Shown: positions 1-8,369, counted from the stretch's first letter. The stretch: 64,000 nt of DNA from Streptomyces tsukubensis (GCF_003932715.1 NZ_CP020700.1:4734501-4798500); one strand, 5' to 3'. Notes: a model not told the origin generated them from the sequence alone. Translations and numbers: made by a program.

Positions 1-1001
1 GCCTGGTCACCAACCCGGGCGAGGGCACCGGCCTGACGCCGAAGGACGGCAAGGCCCCGGAGAAGTCCGGTTCGTGGATCGACTTCCTGACCGGAATCAT
101 CCCGACGGACATCATCACGCCCTTCGCCGAGCTGAAGGTCCTCCAGATCGTCTTCCTCGCCGCCTTCGCGGGCATCGCCGCCCTGGCGCTGGGCGAGAAG
201 GCCAAGCCGATCCTCACCCTCAGCGAATCCGTCCTGGAGCTGCTCCAGAAGGCGCTGTGGTGGGTCATCCGGCTCGCCCCGCTGGGCACCGTCGGTCTGA
301 TCGGCTACGCCATCGCGGACTACGGCTGGGATCTGATCAGCAAGTACGCGACCTTCACCGCCGACGTCTACATCGGCTGCATCCTGGTCCTCTTCGGCGT
401 CTACCCGCTGCTGCTCGCGACCGTCGCCAAGGTCAACCCGGTCCAGTTCTTCAAGGGCGCCTGGCCCGCCATCCAGCTCGCCTTCGTCTCCCGCTCCTCG
501 GTCGGCACCATGCCGGTCACCCAGCGGGTCACCGAGCGCCTGGGCGTTCCGAAGGAGTACGCCTCCTTCGCCGTCCCATTCGGCGCCACCACCAAGATGG
601 ACGGCTGCGCCGCGATCTACCCGGCGCTCGCCGCGATCTTCGTCGCGCAGATCTTCGACGTCCAGCTGGGTGTCCAGGACTATCTGCTGATCGCCTTCGT
701 CTCCGTGGTCGGCTCCGCGGCCACCGCCGGTCTCACCGGCGCCACCGTGATGACCACGCTGACCCTCTCCACGCTGGGCCTCCCGCTGGAGGGCGTGGGC
801 CTGCTGCTGGCGATCGACCCGATCCTCGACATGATCCGTACGGCCACGAACGTGGCGGGCCAGGCACTGGTCCCGGTGATCGTCGCCGCCCGGGAGAACA
901 TCCTCGACCTCGACCGGTACAACTCGGCCAGTGCGTCCCCGATCGACGAGATCGCGCCGTCCGACGCGGAGCGCAAGGTTTCGATTCCGGCCCCCGCCTG
1001 A
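1..1001 (+). CDS. Dicarboxylate/amino acid:cation symporter (DAACS family), 3' part
   Basis: The reading frame is open from the window edge (first full codon at 3) and stops with TGA at 999-1001, so only the C-terminal ~332 residues are present. The family (GltP/DctA, GltPh fold) imports C4-dicarboxylates or acidic amino acids with H+ or Na+. Visible hallmarks are the serine-rich re-entrant hairpin (SRSSVGTMPVTQRV, around 490-530), the NMDGT-like motif as TKMDGCA (about 593-613), and the substrate-binding helix DPILDMIRTATNVAGQ (about 817-864). The C-terminal tail is hydrophilic. A strong hairpin follows the stop. The substrate cannot be told from the fragment. The family call is secure; the start lies outside the window. 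Confidence 0.93.
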   Translation, partial: LVTNPGEGTGLTPKDGKAPEKSGSWIDFLTGIIPTDIITPFAELKVLQIVFLAAFAGIAALALGEKAKPILTLSESVLELLQKALWWVIRLAPLGTVGLIGYAIADYGWDLISKYATFTADVYIGCILVLFGVYPLLLATVAKVNPVQFFKGAWPAIQLAFVSRSSVGTMPVTQRVTERLGVPKEYASFAVPFGATTKMDGCAAIYPALAAIFVAQIFDVQLGVQDYLLIAFVSVVGSAATAGLTGATVMTTLTLSTLGLPLEGVGLLLAIDPILDMIRTATNVAGQALVPVIVAARENILDLDRYNSASASPIDEIAPSDAERKVSIPAPA

Positions 1002-1028
1002 TCCCGGTACCGCCCCGCTTTCTGCCCG

Positions 1029-1069
1029 CCGGGCCCCCGCTCTCCCCCTCACGGAGAGCGGGGGCCCGG
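1029..1069 (+). terminator. Intrinsic terminator after the symporter gene
   Basis: A 17-bp GC-rich stem (arms 1029-1045 and 1053-1069) with a 7-nt loop starts 27 nt past the symporter stop and is followed closely by TGCTTTT. The arms are fully complementary by eye. It ends the symporter transcript before the TetR gene. Confidence 0.8.
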
Positions 1070-1106
1070 TGCTTTTCCGGGGGTGCGAACGGGGTCCTTT
1101 GGCTCA

Positions 1107-1150
1107 TTGGTGACCTTGTGGCGGCCCGTAGGCTTACCGCTGAGTAGCGG
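1107..1150 (+). promoter_or_regulatory. Probable promoter and operator of the TetR gene
   Basis: TTGGTG (1107-1112), a 16-nt spacer and TAGGCT (1129-1134) form a plausible promoter about 70 nt before the TetR start. A 5+4+5 dyad, CCGCT-GAGT-AGCGG (1137-1150), covers the expected start of transcription and would suit autorepression. Binding by the adjacent TetR protein is inferred. Confidence 0.4.
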
Positions 1151-1203
1151 GGGCTGGTCAGCGGGGCCGCCGGGCGGGGCGCCGGGGTGGAGGGGAGCGG
1201 GGC

Positions 1204-1881
1204 ATGGCTGGGGGTGCGAGCGGCGGGGCCCGGGGCGGGACTCGCGGCAGGACCGGGGGAAGGCGGATGCCGCGGGCCGTACGCGAGCAGCAGATGATGG
1301 ATGCGGCGGTACGGACCTTCGGGCAGCGCGGCTACCGTGCGGCGTCCATGGACGAGATCGCCGAGCTGGCAGGGGTCTCCAAACCGCTCGTCTATCTCTA
1401 TCTGCACTCCAAGGAAGAGCTGTTCACGGCCTGTATCCGGCGTGAGGCCCAGGCGCTGCTCGCCGCGGTGGAGCGGGCGGTGGAGCCGGGTCTGTCCGCG
1501 GACCGGCAGCTGTGGGCGGGGCTCACGGCCTTCTTCGCGTACGCCGCCGAGCACCCCGACGCCTGGTCCGTACTGCACCGGCAGGCGCGGAGCCACGGCG
1601 AGCCCTTCGCGCTGGAGGTCGCCGCGATGCGCGACGAGATTGTCGCGTTCGTGGCGGTGCTGCTGGAGGCCGCCGCCCGGGAGGCGGGTTCGCCCGGACC
1701 GCCCGGGGAGCGCGATATCGCGGGGCTGGCGCAGGCGCTGGTGGGGGCGGCGGAGTCGCTCGCGGCCTGGGTCAACGAGAGCGGCACGGTCTCGGCGAAG
1801 GAGGCGGCGGCGACGCTGATGAACTTCGCGTGGGTCGGCTTGGGCGATCTGATCAAGGGCGAACGCTGGTCGCCCCACTGA
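1204..1881 (+). CDS. TetR/AcrR family transcriptional regulator
   Basis: This is a 225-residue one-component regulator. Residues ~22-70 form the TetR helix-turn-helix (REQQMMDAAVRTFGQRGY, then MDEIAELAGVSKPLVYLYLHSKEELF), and the rest is a helical ligand-binding domain. ATG 1204 is chosen because GGAGGGGAG lies just upstream. ATG 1267 would remove an Arg/Gly-rich tail of about 21 residues and is the alternative. It follows the terminated symporter gene, has its own promoter, and faces a small convergent membrane-protein gene. Ligand and targets cannot be read from the sequence; self-repression is likely given the dyad upstream. Confidence 0.93.
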   Translation: MAGGASGGARGGTRGRTGGRRMPRAVREQQMMDAAVRTFGQRGYRAASMDEIAELAGVSKPLVYLYLHSKEELFTACIRREAQALLAAVERAVEPGLSADRQLWAGLTAFFAYAAEHPDAWSVLHRQARSHGEPFALEVAAMRDEIVAFVAVLLEAAAREAGSPGPPGERDIAGLAQALVGAAESLAAWVNESGTVSAKEAAATLMNFAWVGLGDLIKGERWSPH

Positions 1882-1895
1882 CGGATCCGTTACGG

Positions 1896-1927
1896 GCCGA
1901 CTGGCCGACTGGCCGACTGGTCGACGG
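1896..1927. repeat. Short 8-bp tandem repeat between convergent genes
   Basis: Three exact copies of GCCGACTG (1896-1919) and one degenerate copy (GTCGACGG) lie just past the TetR stop. No function is evident. Confidence 0.7.
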
Positions 1928-1986
1928 GAAGACGGGATGACGGGCGGGTGCGGCAGGGCCGCAGAGCCGCGGCTCCGTGGCCCGGG

Positions 1987-2202
1987 TCAGATCCGGCGGG
2001 CCTTCCGTCCGGCCCGGACTCGCCGCCGGACCGCGTTCCCCGCCTCCCCGATCGCCACGAACAGCGCAGCCGACCCGGCGCAGGGGAGCAGACCTGCGGG
2101 CCGGCCCAAGGCGTACCCGGCGATCCACAGGACAACGGTCAGCCCCGTCCACCACAGGAGCAGGGAGGGGGTGAGCAGCTCTTGTCGCCGGTCGTCGGTC
2201 AT
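1987..2202 (-). CDS. Small two-helix membrane protein, unknown function
   Basis: This is a 71-residue protein with two hydrophobic stretches (about residues 11-30 and 33-50) and an Arg-rich C-terminus (VRRRVRAGRKARRI). I do not recognise a family. ATG 2202 is preferred because GGAGG lies 7 nt upstream; a longer form from 2262 has no ribosome site. It converges on the TetR gene and is divergent from the poly-amino-acid synthetase. High GC at third positions supports coding. Nothing in the sequence links its role to either neighbour. Confidence 0.7.
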   Translation of the reverse strand: MTDDRRQELLTPSLLLWWTGLTVVLWIAGYALGRPAGLLPCAGSAALFVAIGEAGNAVRRRVRAGRKARRI

Positions 2203-2301
2203 CTGCTTGCCTCCGGGCGTACGGTCCTCCCGGTCATCGTACGGCGGCCGACCATCGCCCATACCGAAGGCGCATAACCGGCAAAGGTGATCAAAGGCTA
2301 A

Positions 2302-2307
2302 TAGGCT
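2302..2307 (+). promoter_or_regulatory. Candidate -10 box for the synthetase operon
   Basis: TAGGCT matches the actinobacterial TAnnnT -10 and lies about 64 nt before the 19-codon leader ORF. No convincing -35 is seen. Confidence 0.35.
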
Positions 2308-2370
2308 CCTCGTTTGTCATGCGGACGGCCCGCGGACGGCACGCCCGCGCCGACGGACGGAGACCGACAG

Positions 2371-2430
2371 ATGGCGACCGACCAGCACCACGACCCCGGC
2401 GGAGCCTGCGGCGGCGGGCGCGCCGGATGA
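2371..2430 (+). CDS. 19-residue leader peptide coupled to the synthetase gene
   Basis: ATG 2371 has GGAG at 2359-2362 (8-nt spacing) and opens a 19-codon frame whose third positions are nearly all G or C. Its product is MATDQHHDPGGACGGGRAG. Its TGA (2428-2430) overlaps the preferred synthetase ATG (2427-2429) as ATGA, the usual sign of translational coupling. The synthetase start has almost no ribosome site of its own, so this small frame may deliver ribosomes to it. The peptide matches no family I know. It could be a pure regulatory uORF. Confidence 0.5.
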   Translation: MATDQHHDPGGACGGGRAG

Positions 2431-5400
2431 CCGTCGTTCCGGAGCCGTCCGTCCTCACCGGGCCCGCCGCCGGGCCCCGGGCGGTCTACTCCGGCGGCCC
2501 CGCGGCACCCGAACGGACCCTGCTCGACATCCTCGCCGCCACGGCCCGCGCCCACCCCGGCGCGCTCGCCCTCGACGACGGCACGGGCACCCCGCTGACG
2601 TACCGCGCCCTGCTGGACGAGGTCGAAGCGGTACGCCGCGAACTCGCCGCCTGCGGAGTGGCCCGGGGCGCCCGGGTCGGCGTCCGCGTCCCCTCCGGCA
2701 CGGCCGATCTGTACGTCTGCGTCCTGGGGGTCCTCGCGGCGGGCGCGGCCTATGTCCCGGTCGACGCGGACGACCCCGAGGAGCGGGCCCGGACCGTGTT
2801 CCGGGAGGCGGCGGTGGCGGGCGTGCTGGGCCCGGGCCGGGCCCTGGCGGGCCCGGGCGGCCGAAGCCCGAGACCACTCGACCCACCCGCCCCACCGGCT
2901 CCGCCGCGGCCCGGCGACGACGCCTGGGTGATCTTCACCTCCGGTTCGACGGGCAGGCCCAAGGGCGTCGCGGTCACGCACCGGGCCGCCGCCGCGTTCG
3001 TGGACGCCGAGGCGGGGCTCTTTCTGCGCGGGGCACCGCTCGGGCCCGGGGACCGGGTGCTCGCCGGGCTGTCGGTGGCCTTCGACGCGTCGTGCGAGGA
3101 GATGTGGCTGGCGTGGCGGCACGGCGCGTGTCTGGTGCCCGCGCCCCGGGCGCTCGTAAGGACCGGCGCCGACCTCGGGCCCTGGTTTGCCGAACGGGGG
3201 ATCACCGCCGTCTCGACCGTGCCGACGCTCGCCGCGCTCTGGCCGCCGGACGCGCTGGACGGCGTACGGCTGCTGATCCTCGGCGGTGAGGCGTGCCCGG
3301 CCGAACTGGCCGGGCAGCTTGCGGTGCCCGGGCGGGAGGTGTGGAACACGTACGGCCCGACGGAGGCGACGGTCGTCTCCTGCGCGGCCCGGCTGACCGA
3401 CGGCCGCGAGCCGGTACGGATCGGGCTCCCGCTGGCGGGCTGGGACCTGGCCGTGGTGGACCGGCGGGGCGAGCCGGTGGCGCCGGGGGAGAGCGGTGAG
3501 CTGGTGATCGGCGGCGCGGGGCTGGCGCGCTATCTGGACCCGGCGCGCGACACCACCGCCTACGCCCCGCTCCCCGCGACCGGCTGGCCCCGGGCCTACC
3601 GCTCCGGCGATCTGGTCCGGGCCGACCCCGAGGGGCTGGTCTTCCTGGGCCGCGCCGACGACCAGATCAAGATCGGCGGCCGCCGGATCGAACTGGGCGA
3701 GATCGACGCCGTGCTGCGGTCCCTCCCGGCCGTCACGGCCGCGGCGTCGGCCGTCCGCACGACCCCCGCGGGCACCCGGGTCCTGGTGGGCTACGTGGTC
3801 CCGGCGTCCCTGGCGGCCTCGGTGGTCTCGGCGGCCCCGGGTGCCCTGGCCGCCCCGGACGCCCCAGGGCGCACCGGCTCCCCCGGCCCCGGGACGCCCG
3901 CCGCCTGGCGCGGCGACGTACCGGACTCCGTCGCGCCCACCGCCGCGCGCGGCCACGCACCGGACCCCGGCCCGCCCGCCCCCACGGGCCCCGGATTCGA
4001 CCGGGACGCCGCCGTCGCACGGCTGCGGCAGATGCTGCCCGCAGGCCTCGTGCCCCTGCTCGCCGTCGTCGCGGAGCTGCCCACGCGCACCTCCGGGAAG
4101 GTCGACCGGGACGCCCTGCCCTGGCCGCTGCCCACCGCGACCGGGCCGAAGCCCCCGGGGCCCGGCCTCACCCCCACCGAGGCGTGGCTCGCCGCACAGT
4201 GGGGCGAACTCCTCGGCGCGGCCCCCCACGACCCCGCCGCCGACTTCTTCGCGCACGGCGGCGGCAGCCTCGCCGCCGCGCGGCTCGTCTCACGGATCAG
4301 AGAGCGGTACGGCACCGGATCCGTCGGCGACATCTACCGCAACCCCGGCCTCGGCGCGCTCGCCCGCTTCCTCGACGCACCCGCCGGCGGCACAAGGCGC
4401 GACGAGCGCCCCGGCACCCGGACCGTGCCACCGGTCCCGCGCCGCGCCCGGGCCGTACAGCTCGCCGTCCTGCCGCTGCTGCTCAGCCTCGGCGGGCTCC
4501 GCTGGGCCGTCGTCGCCGCGGCCGCCGCGAACATCATCGGCGCCGGACCCGGGTTCTCCTGGTGGTGGATCGTCCCCGGCTGGCTGCTGCTCGCCGGGCC
4601 GCCCGGCCGGATCGCGATCGCCGCGGGCGGCGCCCGGCTGCTGCTGCGCGGGCTGCGCCCCGGCTCGTACCCCCGCGGCGGATCCGTCCATCTCAGGCTC
4701 TGGGCCGCCGAGCGGCTCGCCCAGCTCTGCGGCGCCGGACAGCTCGCGGGCTGCTGGCTGATCTACTACGCCCGCGCCCTCGGCGTCCGCGTCGGAGACG
4801 GCGTCGACCTGCACTCCCTGCCGCCCGTCACCGGACTGCTGCGGCTCGGCCGGGGCGCGGCCGTCGAACCCGAGGCCGATCTCGCCGGGCACTGGCTGGA
4901 CGGCGACCGGCTGCACATCGGAGCGGTACGGATCGGGGCCGGCGCCGTCGTCGGGGCCCGCAGCACCCTCTTCCCCGGCGCCCGGATCGGCAAGCGCGCC
5001 GAGATCGCGCCCGGATCCGCGGTGACCGGCACCGTCCCGGCGGGGGAGCGGTGGTCCGGAGTGCCCGCAGCCCGCACCGGCCGGGCCCGCGGCCGCCGGT
5101 CGGCCGGGCCGCGCCCGCCGCGCCGGGCCCGCTGGACCGCCGTCTACGCGCTGACGTCCGTCCTCCTCGGACTGCTGCCCGCCGCCGCCGCGCTCCCCGC
5201 GCTGCTGGTGCTCCGGTACGGCATCGGGCTGGGAATCGGGCTCGCTGCCAGCATCGTCCTCGCGACCCTCACCGGCCTGGCCGTGTACGCCCTGCTGATC
5301 CTGGCGGGGGTACGGGCGCTGGGCGCCGGGCTCCGCGCGGGCAGCCACCCCGTCCACGGGCCCGCCGCCTGGCGCGCCTGGGCCGTGGAGCGGCTGATGG

Positions 5401-6524
5401 ACACCGCCCGCGCCCAGCTCTTCCCGCTCTACGCCAGCCTCGCCACGCCCGGCTGGCTGCGGGCCCTCGGCATGAAGGTCGGCCGCGGTGTGGAGGCTTC
5501 CACCGTGCTGGCGCTGCCGGGGATGACGACGGTCGGCGACGGCGCGTTCCTCGCCGACGACACCATGATCGGCTCCTACGAACTGGGCGGCGGCCGGCTG
5601 CGGATCGCCGCCGCCCGGGTCGGCAAACGGGCCTTCCTCGGCAATTCGGGCATGGCGGCGGCGGGCAGCCGGGTGCCCAAGCGCGGTCTGGTCGGGGTGC
5701 TGTCGGCCGCGCCGAAACGGGCCGAGGCGGGCAGTTCCTGGCTGGGGATGCCCCCGATGAGGCTGCCGCGGACCCCGGAGGAGGGCGACCGGAGCCGTAC
5801 CTACGCACCGCCCGTACGGCTGCGCTGGGCCCGGGCCGCCGTCGAACTCTGCCGGATCGTGCCGGTGCTCTGCTCGGCCGCGCTCGCCGTCGCGGGCGTG
5901 TTCGCGTTCGCGGCGCTCGCCGGGGCGTACGGGATTCCGGCCGCGGCCTTCCTCACCGGTCCGCTGCTGGCCGTCGGCGGGGTCCTGGCCTGCGTGGTCA
6001 CGGCCGCCGCGAAATGGCTGCTGGTCGGCCGGTTCCGGGCGGGGGAGCATCCGCTGTGGTCGGGGTTCGTCTGGCGGGGCGAGCTGGCCGACACCTTCGT
6101 GGAGGTGCTGGCCGTGCCGTGGCTGATCGGCGCGGTGGGCGGCACCCCGCTGATGAACCTGTGGCTGCGGACCCTCGGCGCCCGGGTCGGCCGCGGCGCC
6201 TGGTGCGAGACGTACTGGCTGCCGGAAGCCGATCTGGTGGCTGTCGGCGCGGGCGCGAGCGTCAACCGGGGCTGTGTGCTCCAGACCCATCTCTTCCACG
6301 ACCGGATCATGCGCCTCGGGCCGGTGGAGCTGGGCCCGGGGGCCACCCTCGGCCCGCACGCCATCGCCCTGCCCGGCGCGGTCGTCGGCGCGGGCGCGGT
6401 GGCGGGCCCGGCGTCCCTCGTGCTGCGCGGCGAACGGGTCCCGCCGGGCACCCGCTGGCTGGGCAATCCGATCGCGGCCTGGCCCGACCGCGCCCGGACC
6501 CGGCCGGGTGAGGGCCGTGAATGA
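2427..6524 (+). CDS. Pls/PosA-type single-module poly-amino-acid synthetase
   Basis: This is a 1365-residue membrane NRPS with the architecture of epsilon-poly-lysine synthetase (about 1320 aa). The adenylation domain spans ~25-565, with A3 TSGSTGRPKG near 170, NTYGPTEAT near 306, YRSGDL near 391 and core lysine SGKVDRD near 555. The thiolation site is HGGGSL near 615. Six or so membrane segments start near 676 and alternate with three left-handed beta-helix-like soluble domains (near 785, 1015 and 1250) that take the place of a condensation domain. The family iteratively joins a diamino acid through its side-chain amine. Specificity residues read by eye are D-A-E-S-I-G-T-V-V-K, so a basic substrate is expected. 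ATG 2427 is chosen; an in-frame ATG at 2319 adds 36 residues with non-coding-like codon use. It overlaps the M1 peptidase gene by ATGA. Confidence 0.9.
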   Translation: MTVVPEPSVLTGPAAGPRAVYSGGPAAPERTLLDILAATARAHPGALALDDGTGTPLTYRALLDEVEAVRRELAACGVARGARVGVRVPSGTADLYVCVLGVLAAGAAYVPVDADDPEERARTVFREAAVAGVLGPGRALAGPGGRSPRPLDPPAPPAPPRPGDDAWVIFTSGSTGRPKGVAVTHRAAAAFVDAEAGLFLRGAPLGPGDRVLAGLSVAFDASCEEMWLAWRHGACLVPAPRALVRTGADLGPWFAERGITAVSTVPTLAALWPPDALDGVRLLILGGEACPAELAGQLAVPGREVWNTYGPTEATVVSCAARLTDGREPVRIGLPLAGWDLAVVDRRGEPVAPGESGELVIGGAGLARYLDPARDTTAYAPLPATGWPRAYRSGDLVRADPEGLVFLGRADDQIKIGGRRIELGEIDAVLRSLPAVTAAASAVRTTPAGTRVLVGYVVPASLAASVVSAAPGALAAPDAPGRTGSPGPGTPAAWRGDVPDSVAPTAARGHAPDPGPPAPTGPGFDRDAAVARLRQMLPAGLVPLLAVVAELPTRTSGKVDRDALPWPLPTATGPKPPGPGLTPTEAWLAAQWGELLGAAPHDPAADFFAHGGGSLAAARLVSRIRERYGTGSVGDIYRNPGLGALARFLDAPAGGTRRDERPGTRTVPPVPRRARAVQLAVLPLLLSLGGLRWAVVAAAAANIIGAGPGFSWWWIVPGWLLLAGPPGRIAIAAGGARLLLRGLRPGSYPRGGSVHLRLWAAERLAQLCGAGQLAGCWLIYYARALGVRVGDGVDLHSLPPVTGLLRLGRGAAVEPEADLAGHWLDGDRLHIGAVRIGAGAVVGARSTLFPGARIGKRAEIAPGSAVTGTVPAGERWSGVPAARTGRARGRRSAGPRPPRRARWTAVYALTSVLLGLLPAAAALPALLVLRYGIGLGIGLAASIVLATLTGLAVYALLILAGVRALGAGLRAGSHPVHGPAAWRAWAVERLMDTARAQLFPLYASLATPGWLRALGMKVGRGVEASTVLALPGMTTVGDGAFLADDTMIGSYELGGGRLRIAAARVGKRAFLGNSGMAAAGSRVPKRGLVGVLSAAPKRAEAGSSWLGMPPMRLPRTPEEGDRSRTYAPPVRLRWARAAVELCRIVPVLCSAALAVAGVFAFAALAGAYGIPAAAFLTGPLLAVGGVLACVVTAAAKWLLVGRFRAGEHPLWSGFVWRGELADTFVEVLAVPWLIGAVGGTPLMNLWLRTLGARVGRGAWCETYWLPEADLVAVGAGASVNRGCVLQTHLFHDRIMRLGPVELGPGATLGPHAIALPGAVVGAGAVAGPASLVLRGERVPPGTRWLGNPIAAWPDRARTRPGEGRE

Positions 6525-7981
6525 CCGGGAGCCTCCCGGGCGGGCCCCGCCCGGCAGCCCCCTGCACCGCAGCCGTCCCATCCGCACCCACCGAAGGCCC
6601 CGGCGTGAGCGACTCCTACCTCCCCCACCACGGCGACGACGGCTACCGCGTCACCGCCTACGACCTCGACCTCGAATACATCCCGCACACCGGCCGGCTC
6701 GCGGGCCGCGCCGGGATCACCGCCGTGGCCTGCCGCAATCTCCCCGTTCTCGCCCTCGACCTCGGCCCCTTCAAGATCCACAAGGTGCTCGTCGACGGCC
6801 GCCGCCCGGCCCGCTGGAGCCACCGGGCCGGAAAGCTGCGGATCACCCCTGACCGGCCGCTCCCGGCGGGCACCGCCTTCACCGCGGAGGTCCGCTACCA
6901 GGGCGTACCGCAGCCCGTCCGGACCCGGGAGTGGGGCGAACTGGGCTGGGAGCAGCTCGACGAGGGCGCCCTGGTGGCCTCCCAGCCGCACGGCGCGCCG
7001 TCCTGGTTCCCCTGCAACGACCGGCCCGACGACAAGGCCGCGTACCGGATCGCGATGACCGCGCCCACCCCGTACACCGTGGTCGCCAACGGGCGGCTGA
7101 CCTCCCGCACCTCCGGCTCGTCCACGACGCGCTGGGTGTACGAGCAGACCGCGCCGATGGCGACCTATCTGGCGACGGTCCAGATCGGGCCGTACGAACG
7201 CGTACCGGTCCCCGGCTCGGACGTTCACCGCGTGCCGCAGTCCGCCGCCGTACCGCGGCCGCTGCTCACCCGGTTCGCCCATGACTTCGCCCGCCAGCAC
7301 CGCATGATCGCCCTGTTCGAGGACCGCTTCGGCCCGTACCCCTTCGACGAGTACACGGTGGTGGTGACCGCGGACGACCTCGACGTCCCGGTGGAGGCGG
7401 AGGGGCTCGCCGTCTTCGGCGCCAACCATGTCGACGGTGCGCGCGGCAGCGAACGGCTGATCGCCCACGAACTGGCCCACCAGTGGTTCGGCAACAGCCT
7501 CACCGTCGCCGACTGGCGGCATATCTGGCTGAACGAGGGGTTTGCGAAGTACGCGGAGTGGCTCTGGTCCGAGGCGTCCGGCGGACCGTCCGCGGCGGTG
7601 ATGGCGGCCCGCTCCCGGGCCGTGATCGCCCGGCTGCCGCAGGATCTGCGGCTCGCCGACCCGGGGCTCCGGCGGCTCTTCGACGACCGGGTCTACGAGC
7701 GGGGCGCGCTGACGCTGCACGCGCTGCGGACCGTGGTCGGGGACACGGCGTTCACGGCCCTGCTGCGGGAGTGGACGGCGGTCCACCGGCACGGGCTGGT
7801 GACGACGGAGGGCTTCATCGCCCTCGCGGAGCGTCACGCCGGGCCGGGGGTGCTGGACGGTCTGTTCCGGGAGTGGCTGTACGAGAAACGCCTGCCGGAG
7901 CTGCCGTCCACGGGACCCGAGCCGGGGCCCGTACCTGACCCCGCACGGCCGTCCCGGAGCAGGGTTCAGCCGACCGGGTGA
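6521..7981 (+). CDS. M1 family zinc metallopeptidase
   Basis: This is a 486-residue gluzincin-type aminopeptidase. It has HELAHQWFGNSL followed by NEGFAKYAEW about 18 residues later (HEXXH-18-E, near residues 317-340), giving the three zinc ligands and the catalytic Glu. The exopeptidase GxMEN loop is replaced by AEGLAVFGAN near residue 292. An N-terminal beta-saddle domain precedes the catalytic domain, and the usual large C-terminal domain is absent, so it is a short M1. ATG 6521 overlaps the synthetase stop (ATGA). GTG 6605, nearer the conserved region, is an alternative. Operon context suggests it trims or degrades the polymer made by the upstream enzyme, as peptidases do in poly-lysine producers. 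That role is inferred. Confidence 0.92.
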   Translation: MTGSLPGGPRPAAPCTAAVPSAPTEGPGVSDSYLPHHGDDGYRVTAYDLDLEYIPHTGRLAGRAGITAVACRNLPVLALDLGPFKIHKVLVDGRRPARWSHRAGKLRITPDRPLPAGTAFTAEVRYQGVPQPVRTREWGELGWEQLDEGALVASQPHGAPSWFPCNDRPDDKAAYRIAMTAPTPYTVVANGRLTSRTSGSSTTRWVYEQTAPMATYLATVQIGPYERVPVPGSDVHRVPQSAAVPRPLLTRFAHDFARQHRMIALFEDRFGPYPFDEYTVVVTADDLDVPVEAEGLAVFGANHVDGARGSERLIAHELAHQWFGNSLTVADWRHIWLNEGFAKYAEWLWSEASGGPSAAVMAARSRAVIARLPQDLRLADPGLRRLFDDRVYERGALTLHALRTVVGDTAFTALLREWTAVHRHGLVTTEGFIALAERHAGPGVLDGLFREWLYEKRLPELPSTGPEPGPVPDPARPSRSRVQPTG

Positions 7982-8040
7982 AAATTCCGGAAAAATTTAA
8001 CGGAACTTTCCATTCCGGAGCTTGGGAATTCTCCGGATAT

Positions 8041-8087
8041 TCCCGGGCGGGGCCCGCCGCGGTGGGCCCGGCGGACCCCGCCCGGGA
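8041..8087. terminator. Terminator hairpin after the M1 peptidase gene
   Basis: Perfect 12-bp arms (8041-8052 and 8076-8087) enclose a 23-nt GC-rich loop that can pair internally. It lies 60 nt past the M1 stop. No U-tract follows. Confidence 0.65.
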
Positions 8088-8092
8088 AAGGC

Positions 8093-8123
8093 AGAAGCCC
8101 CGTTCCTTGCGGACGGGGCTTCT
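8093..8123. terminator. Bidirectional terminator between M1 peptidase and csp
   Basis: AGAAGCCCCGTTC (8093-8105) and GGACGGGGCTTCT (8111-8123) form a 13-bp stem with one G-T pair and a 5-nt loop. It sits between convergent genes, so it can serve the peptidase operon on + and the cold-shock gene on -. Confidence 0.75.
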
Positions 8124-8165
8124 TGGGTACTGCTTAAGTCGGACGCGATCGCCGACGCCCTGGCA

Positions 8166-8369
8166 TTAGGCCGGGGTGACGTTCTCCGCCTGCGGGCCCT
8201 TCGGGCCCTGAGTGACGTCGAAGTTCACGACCTGGTTCTCCTCCAGGGAGCGGAAACCAGCCGCGTTGATCGCGGAGTAGTGGACGAAGACATCCGGGCC
8301 GCCGCCGTCCTGGGCGATGAAGCCGAAGCCCTTTTCAGCGTTGAACCACTTGACGGTTCCGGTAGCCAT
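8166..8369 (-). CDS. Cold-shock protein, CspA family
   Basis: This is a 67-residue single cold-shock domain that binds single-stranded nucleic acid and acts as an RNA chaperone. RNP1 (KGFGFI) and RNP2 (VFVHY) are both intact, within [18 protein letters not shown] and [12 protein letters not shown] 8369 is preceded by AAGGAGGGCTT. The longer frame to 8414 lies in the leader. It is monocistronic, with a probable -10 at 8505-8500 (minus strand) that gives a ~120-nt 5' leader containing a terminator-like hairpin. The family call is certain; which of the several Streptomyces csp paralogues it is cannot be told. Confidence 0.98.
   Translation of the reverse strand: MATGTVKWFNAEKGFGFIAQDGGGPDVFVHYSAINAAGFRSLEENQVVNFDVTQGPKGPQAENVTPA

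Noticed and set aside
2319..2426. In-frame ATG 36 codons upstream of the chosen synthetase start
   Set aside because: The extra codons are Arg-rich with many A-ending codons, and the overlapping 19-codon frame is more coding-like.
4290..6587. A 765-codon open frame antisense to the synthetase gene
   Set aside because: Long antisense frames are expected at this GC content. The predicted product has no family features, while the plus frame has clear NRPS motifs.
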